From: Dehalococcoidia bacterium
GTDB taxonomy: Bacteria > Chloroflexota > Dehalococcoidia > SZUA-161 > SpSt-899
DNA: 5,000 nucleotides
NCBI GenBank assembly: GCA_023271515.1
Contig: JALPXQ010000065.1
Coordinates: 1-5,000 of the forward strand
Direction: 5' to 3'
Below are positions 1 to 5,000 of the stretch, in pieces. The position numbers and the translations under genes were made by a program. Position 1 is the stretch's first letter; every line of letters starts with the position of its first letter. The notes beneath the pieces are model-generated. The model saw only the letters and a list, made by a program, of their open reading frames with translations, was not told the DNA's origin and did not search any database.

Positions 1-414
<414 letters not shown>

Positions 415-423
415 CACGTTAAT

Positions 424-439
424 CCTCTGTTACCAGAGG
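424..439 (-). ncRNA. P9 hairpin of the group I intron, GTAA tetraloop
   Basis: A perfect 6-bp stem, CCTCTG/CAGAGG, closed by a GTAA (GNRA) loop on the minus strand. It lies 4 nt after the P7 3' strand and 9 nt before the 3' splice site, which is the expected place for P9. GNRA loops in P9 commonly dock into the core; that docking is inferred here. Confidence 0.8.
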
Positions 440-445
440 CGCAGA

Positions 446-889
446 CTATATCTTTATCTCCAACCGTGGATACTTCTTCTTCCCACCCGAGTTAACTTTT
501 AGAGCCAACTTCGCCACTTCTCTAAATCCTCTCTCACTGAGATGCTCTTGCTTCATCATCAGTTCGCAGACTTCTGCAACCTTTTCAAAATCCTTTCGCT
601 TGCTTGAGATCAAGGGAAACTCCTTAAAGTGAGGGGTCACTCTTTCCACTAGATCCCGAATGCTGCGCACCTCATACTTGAGAGTCTTGTCCGATCTATC
701 AGGTCGAATCGTGCCCCAACCGAAATATCTTCTAAATTCATGGAGAATCTCAGCTCGGTCTCGATTCTGACTCACGGAGAAGCTCGGACGAATGTCCCAT
801 CCAAAACGATGTCTTTTGCTCTTGTTAAAGCTTATGCAAAAACATCCTTCTCCATCAGCATAGCCTGATAAATAGTAACCCAGGTTCAT
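446..889 (-). CDS. Intron-encoded LAGLIDADG homing endonuclease (single-motif, 147 aa)
   Basis: The product should be a site-specific DNA endonuclease that cuts intronless 23S genes at the intron insertion site and so spreads the intron. The LAGLIDADG helix is LSGYADGEG at residues 7-15; E14 occupies the position of the metal-binding catalytic acid (D20 in I-CreI). A single motif and 147 residues mean it should act as a homodimer, like I-CreI. Later family features are a YFGWGTI strand (55-61), the HFKEFPL segment (87-93), a basic SSKRK (95-99) probably near the active-site lysine, and a C-terminal helix with EHLSERGF (115-122). The start at 889 is supported by GAGGAA seven bases upstream (897-902). 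The frame lies wholly in the P8 loop and its last codons run through P8, J8/7 and the P7 strand. It appears intact. The nearest known relative by position is I-CbuI of Coxiella; that relationship is inferred. Confidence 0.92.
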   Translation of the reverse strand: MNLGYYLSGYADGEGCFCISFNKSKRHRFGWDIRPSFSVSQNRDRAEILHEFRRYFGWGTIRPDRSDKTLKYEVRSIRDLVERVTPHFKEFPLISSKRKDFEKVAEVCELMMKQEHLSERGFREVAKLALKVNSGGKKKYPRLEIKI

Positions 890-922
890 CTTTCATTTCC
901 TCGGCAGAGATACCGGCGTATT

Positions 923-969
923 ATAGTAGCCTTAGATTTGGCCTTTCCATGAAGACCATTGACTACTAT
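923..969 (-). ncRNA. P7.1/P7.2-like peripheral extension of the intron
   Basis: A 9-bp helix (AUAGUAGUC at 961-969 with GGCUACUAU at 923-931, one U.G pair) encloses a second 6-bp hairpin (GGUCUU at 952-957 with AAGGCC at 940-945). The whole element sits between the P7 5' strand and the P3 3' strand. Extra helices at this point (P7.1, P7.2) are a hallmark of subgroup IA introns. The pairing is visible; the subgroup assignment is inference. Confidence 0.6.
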
Positions 970-1107
970 CTCAGCTTTCGCTTCAGTCGTTACGGGGCCC
1001 GCCTATGGCGGGCTTCCCACGGTATTACCCATCCTGTATTCACCGCTCCTTGTAGGCGGCACCGGATTAGGGCTTCACCGTTATAAGCCGGTACGGGCAA
1101 TTCACTT

Positions 1108-3162
<2,055 letters not shown>

Positions 3163-3242
3163 ACAGGAACAAACAGAGACTCTATTCACTTTTTAAGGTA
3201 CGAACCAGCAATATCGTCAGGGGGATTGTCTCCGTGGCCCCC

Positions 3243-3252
3243 CTAAAGAGCA
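3243..3252 (-). promoter_or_regulatory. rRNA antitermination boxA upstream of 23S
   Basis: The minus strand reads TGCTCTTTAG, identical in nine positions to the E. coli rrn boxA (TGCTCTTTA then ACA). E. coli carries a boxA at the same place, shortly upstream of 23S; here it is about 80 nt before the 23S 5' end. In the transcript, boxA binds NusB and S10 (NusE) and makes RNA polymerase resistant to premature termination. The hairpin at 3271-3292 precedes it and could act as a boxB-like partner, but that is only inference. Confidence 0.7.
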
Positions 3253-3270
3253 ATTGTGCCTGGGATTCTT

Positions 3271-3292
3271 AAAAGGGCTTCGCCCCTTTTTT
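3271..3292. terminator. Hairpin with A/T flanks, possible bidirectional intrinsic terminator
   Basis: The plus strand reads AAAAGGG, a CTTCGC loop, then CCCTTTT followed by more T. Read rightward it ends in a run of six T, a good intrinsic-terminator shape. Read in the rRNA direction the same stem ends in TTTTAAG, a weaker U tract. It lies about 100 nt after the stop codon of the propeller gene and 18 nt before boxA. It could terminate part of the transcription from that gene, block antisense transcription leaving 23S, or act as a processing or boxB-like stem. Confidence 0.5.
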
Positions 3293-3350
3293 ATCAAGGA
3301 TAGGAATGATTGAAATTGCTAGGCCCAAGATATCTTTTCAATAATTAAGT

Positions 3351-3366
3351 GTGCCGTTCGTGGCAC
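3351..3366 (-). repeat. Small inverted repeat after the propeller gene
   Basis: A 5-bp stem, GTGCC/GGCAC with a 6-nt loop, starting 28 nt downstream of the stop codon and followed on the minus strand by ACTTAATTATT. It may be a weak 3'-end hairpin of the mRNA or part of spacer folding. It lacks a clean U tract, so I do not call it a terminator. Confidence 0.35.
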
Positions 3367-3393
3367 CCCCCGTTTATGTTAGTCTCCCCTTAC

Positions 3394-4509
3394 CTACGGG
3401 GTTCGTGGCGACCACTGTGGCCATGCACCAATAGCAAGTTTCTTTAACTGAGTCCCATCAGCTTGATAAATGTGCATATTATCCCTCCCCACTCTCTGAA
3501 TCACCAACCACCGTCCGCAAGGCGACCAACTGAAAATTGTACCAAACCCAAAATTTGATATAAATAACTGCCTTCCAGTTCCATCAGGATTTACAATATA
3601 TGAATGTAGTCGATATGTAAGGCATAAATACATGATTCTTCCGTCTGGTGTCCAAGTGGGCAATCCCCCTGTACCAAGATCGATTCTGTTAGTCCCATCG
3701 CTGTTCATAACTCGGAGTCTGAGCTCTGTGTTATACGCTAACTTTTCCCCGTCAGCCGACCAGGCTACTCTGTTCACCTCCATCTTCCGGTATAGCCGGT
3801 AACCCTCCGATAGCACAACTTGACCAGTTCCATCTATGTTGATTGTAGCTAATGCCCAGTTCCTTAAATGACACTCCCCTCCCAACCAGACAAAGCAAGC
3901 GACTTTCGTGCCATCCGGTGAGATCATTGGGAAAGAAGGACAGTCACCACGTGGGTGTTCTCCAAGTGGCATGATCTGCAGCAAGCCGGTGCCATCTCTG
4001 TTCACAAGCCAGAACCCCTCTTTTTGTAGTAGAAGCCTTCGCCCGTCAGGTAACCATTGGAAAAATCTCGCACCTTCTGTTTCTGTTATTTGGGTTATTT
4101 CTAAATCATGAATGTCAATAACGGATAAGTTACCATTCTCGCCCAAGAAGGCAATGCTGTTTCCATCAGGACACCAAACTGGCCCACTTCGAGTAGCAGC
4201 GAGTCTTTTCTCGCCACTGCCATCGGCGTTGATAATGTGAAGATGACCCGCCGATACAAAAGCAATTTGCCCCTGAGGAGTTATCTCTGTTGGCGGTGCC
4301 TCTTCCTCCGGCACTTCCGCGGGGATTGTTGGTACCGGCTGTTCGTCGGGGAGTTCGTCGGGGGTTGGTGCCACCGGCTGTTGCTGCGGGACCTCCGCAG
4401 GGATCGGGTCGGTCACTACCTCCTCATCGGGAAGCAGCAATACTGTACCCACGATTATGCCAATAACCAGAATTATGCCGAGAACGATCAATATTGATTT
4501 GTTAGCCAT
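3394..4509 (-). CDS. Membrane-anchored TolB/PD40-type beta-propeller protein (371 aa)
   Basis: Specific function unknown. Residues 5-26 form one hydrophobic helix after a short MANK start; with no signal-peptidase or lipobox site evident it looks like an uncleaved anchor, placing the rest outside the membrane. Residues 27-80 are a Pro/Glu/Asp-rich stalk with PAEVP occurring twice (37-41, 63-67). From about 80 to the end run beta-propeller repeats: W-x-P-D-G-like turns at 112-116, 152-156, 250-254, 286-290, 328-332 (with SPDG at 197-200) and DG(S/T) turns at 96, 172, 226, 271, 309 and 351. The final WSP (366-368) probably completes the first blade, giving about seven blades. This is the WD40-like PD40 repeat of TolB and related proteins, usually binding partners or peptides rather than catalysing. 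TolB's own N-terminal domain is not evident. The start is fixed by AAGGAG six bases upstream. The gene lies in the rRNA spacer on the rRNA strand, 218 nt after 16S and about 230 nt before 23S, with no promoter I can defend. Confidence 0.88.
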   Translation of the reverse strand: MANKSILIVLGIILVIGIIVGTVLLLPDEEVVTDPIPAEVPQQQPVAPTPDELPDEQPVPTIPAEVPEEEAPPTEITPQGQIAFVSAGHLHIINADGSGEKRLAATRSGPVWCPDGNSIAFLGENGNLSVIDIHDLEITQITETEGARFFQWLPDGRRLLLQKEGFWLVNRDGTGLLQIMPLGEHPRGDCPSFPMISPDGTKVACFVWLGGECHLRNWALATINIDGTGQVVLSEGYRLYRKMEVNRVAWSADGEKLAYNTELRLRVMNSDGTNRIDLGTGGLPTWTPDGRIMYLCLTYRLHSYIVNPDGTGRQLFISNFGFGTIFSWSPCGRWLVIQRVGRDNMHIYQADGTQLKKLAIGAWPQWSPRTP

Positions 4510-4515
4510 TTTGGT

Positions 4516-4521
4516 CTCCTT
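4516..4521 (-). promoter_or_regulatory. Strong Shine-Dalgarno of the spacer gene
   Basis: AAGGAG within AAGAAGGAGACC, six bases before ATG at 4509. It pairs directly with the CCTCC tail of the 16S gene in this same window. It fixes the start codon and argues that the frame is translated rather than a chance frame in spacer RNA. Confidence 0.85.
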
Positions 4522-4666
4522 CTTTGTTCTGCTTATACAACTTGTTCAAGAACTCGCCTTTTCTCCACTTTGCAAACCTACCTGCGCTTACATTCTGGAG
4601 AGACCCCTATACTTCAGATCCTTCACCGCTGGATAGTGGAAGGAAGACATGTTATGCTTTGGTATG

Positions 4667-4684
4667 CGAAGGTTTTAGCCTTCG
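4667..4684 (-). repeat. Perfect 6-bp hairpin in the post-16S spacer
   Basis: CGAAGG, a 6-nt loop, then CCTTCG. It has no U tract after it on the minus strand, so it is more likely a spacer-folding or processing hairpin than a terminator. Confidence 0.4.
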
Positions 4685-4701
4685 ATCGACCTGGAAATCT
4701 C

Positions 4702-4717
4702 GAGGCTTAAGCCCCTC
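4702..4717 (-). repeat. Short inverted repeat just after the 16S 3' end
   Basis: GAGG and CCTC flank a GCTTAAGC palindrome-like centre about 10 nt beyond the 16S end. Possible part of the 16S 3' processing region; the partner strand of the main 16S processing stem would lie upstream of 16S, outside the window. Confidence 0.3.
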
Positions 4718-4727
4718 AGACTCCCTA

Positions 4728-5000
4728 GAAAGGAGGTGATCCAGCCACACCTTCCGGTACAGCTACCTTGTTACGACTTCGCCCCAGTCACCAGCCCCAC
4801 CTTCGGCGACTACTCCCCCTAAGCAAGCTCAGGGGTTAGCGCATCGACTTCAGGTGTTGCCAGCTCCCATGGCGTGACGGGCGGTGTGTACAAGGCCCGA
4901 GAACGTATTCACCGCAGTATGCTGACCTGCGGTTACTAGCAGCTCCAACTTCATGGAGGCGAGTTTCAGCCTCCAATCCGAACTGAGGATGGTTTTTAGG
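4728..5000 (-). rRNA. 16S rRNA, 3' end (partial)
   Basis: About 273 nt equivalent to E. coli 1270-1542. Seen on the minus strand: TTGTACACACCGCCCGTCA (the 1391-1406 region), GAAGTCGTAACAAGGTA (the 1492 primer site) and GGCTGGATCACCTCCTTTC at the 3' end with the anti-Shine-Dalgarno CCTCC. Helix 44 appears complete. The segment GGAGCTGCTAGTAACCGCAG differs from the common GGAATCGCTAGTAATCG, which hints at an unusual lineage. The exact mature 3' end is uncertain by one or two bases. The 5' part lies beyond the window. Confidence 0.96.

Larger units (their letters stand above)
415..1107 (-). ncRNA. Group I self-splicing intron in 23S rRNA (insertion after E. coli U1951)
   Basis: A 693-nt insertion interrupts 23S between the equivalents of U1951 and A1952; removing it restores the conserved GTCGGGTAAGTTCCGACC. 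Seen directly: the 5' exon ends in U and pairs through CGGGU with an internal guide GCCCG (1094-1098), giving the U.G wobble typical of group I 5' splice sites. The last intron base is G (complement of 415). Possible core helices occur in pseudoknot order: P3 (1060-1065 with 913-918, CCGGUG/CGCCGG), P7 (984-988 with 444-448, GACUG/UAGUC), P8 (905-912 with 455-462) and the conserved AAGATATAGTC J8/7-P7 element (444-454). P4-P6 must lie in about 990-1059, but I could not fold them with certainty. Established knowledge: Coxiella burnetii carries a group I intron with a LAGLIDADG gene at the same position (Cbu.L1951). The P7.1-like extension suggests, by inference, a group IA relative. Confidence 0.93.
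3163..4727 (-). other. 16S-23S internal transcribed spacer, about 1.56 kb, with a protein gene and no tRNA
   Basis: Spacer between the 16S 3' end and the 23S 5' end. In order of transcription it holds a 218-nt stretch with short hairpins, the beta-propeller gene, then a 231-nt stretch with a small hairpin, a terminator-like hairpin, boxA, and a G/C-rich hairpin (GGGGG/CCCCC, about 3220-3242) before 23S. I searched both flanks for tRNA-Ile and tRNA-Ala arms and T-loop signatures and found none. Bacterial spacers are usually a few hundred bases; this one is close to the roughly 1.5-kb separation used in the literature to call 16S and 23S 'unlinked'. Confidence 0.85.

Noticed and set aside
415..1107. 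Archaeal-type bulge-helix-bulge rRNA intron, since archaeal 23S introns near 1952 also carry LAGLIDADG genes
   Set aside because: The U.G P1, terminal G and AAGATATAGTC core element are group I features, and the surrounding rRNA is bacterial.
3185..3215. GGTTCGTACC on the minus strand, resembling a tRNA T-loop
   Set aside because: The flanks do not form a T-stem, and there is no acceptor, D or anticodon arm at the right spacing.
3908..4111. Plus-strand 67-codon frame inside the propeller gene
   Set aside because: It is a shadow of a convincing gene on the other strand with clear repeats and a strong Shine-Dalgarno.
4525..4570. TATAAG with nearby TTG motifs upstream of the propeller gene as a promoter
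   Set aside because: The -10-like hexamer has no acceptable -35 element at 16-18 nt; too weak to report as a promoter.
4237..4739. Plus-strand frames of 86 and 71 codons (4237-4497 and 4524-4739)
   Set aside because: The first is antisense to the membrane anchor and stalk of the propeller gene; the second is antisense to spacer and the 16S end. Neither shows a family signal.

Overview
This window is a bacterial ribosomal RNA locus read on the minus strand. From right to left in the given coordinates it holds the 3' end of 16S rRNA (about 4728-5000), an unusually long spacer of about 1.56 kb (about 3163-4727), and most of 23S rRNA (about 3162 down to the left edge, corresponding to roughly E. 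coli 1 to 2380). The 3' end of 23S, any 5S gene and the 5' part of 16S lie outside the window. Assignment to Bacteria rests on the 16S tail with a CCTCC anti-Shine-Dalgarno, the bacterial 3' primer-site sequence, the bacterial-type 23S 5' end and an E. coli-like boxA ahead of 23S. I cannot name a phylum by eye. Several 16S and 23S positions depart from common consensus, which suggests a deep or uncultured lineage.

Two protein genes sit inside this rRNA locus, both on the rRNA strand. The first is an intron-encoded LAGLIDADG homing endonuclease (446-889). It lies in a 693-nt group I intron (415-1107) inserted after the position equivalent to E. coli U1951 in domain IV of 23S. The pieces of a group I ribozyme can be traced in the correct order: P1 with a U.G wobble at the splice site, P3, P7, a P7.1-like extension, P8, the conserved J8/7-P7 element, a GNRA-capped P9 and a terminal G. 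The endonuclease gene fills the P8 loop, and its stop codon is part of the P7 3' strand.

The second is a 371-codon gene (3394-4509) in the 16S-23S spacer, where tRNA-Ile or tRNA-Ala genes are often found; I see no tRNA there. It encodes a membrane-anchored TolB/PD40-type beta-propeller with a Pro/Glu-rich stalk and has a strong Shine-Dalgarno sequence. Between it and 23S lie a hairpin with flanking A and T tracts that resembles a terminator and, 18 nt further on, a near-perfect boxA antitermination element. The layout suggests that 23S transcription is either re-armed for antitermination after the protein gene or partly uncoupled from 16S.

The most notable points are the protein-coding gene inside the rRNA spacer, the tight overlap of endonuclease reading frame and ribozyme core, and substitutions at near-invariant 23S positions (including the equivalent of U1939) next to the intron. 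A mis-joined assembly at the spacer should be excluded before biology is built on the first point.
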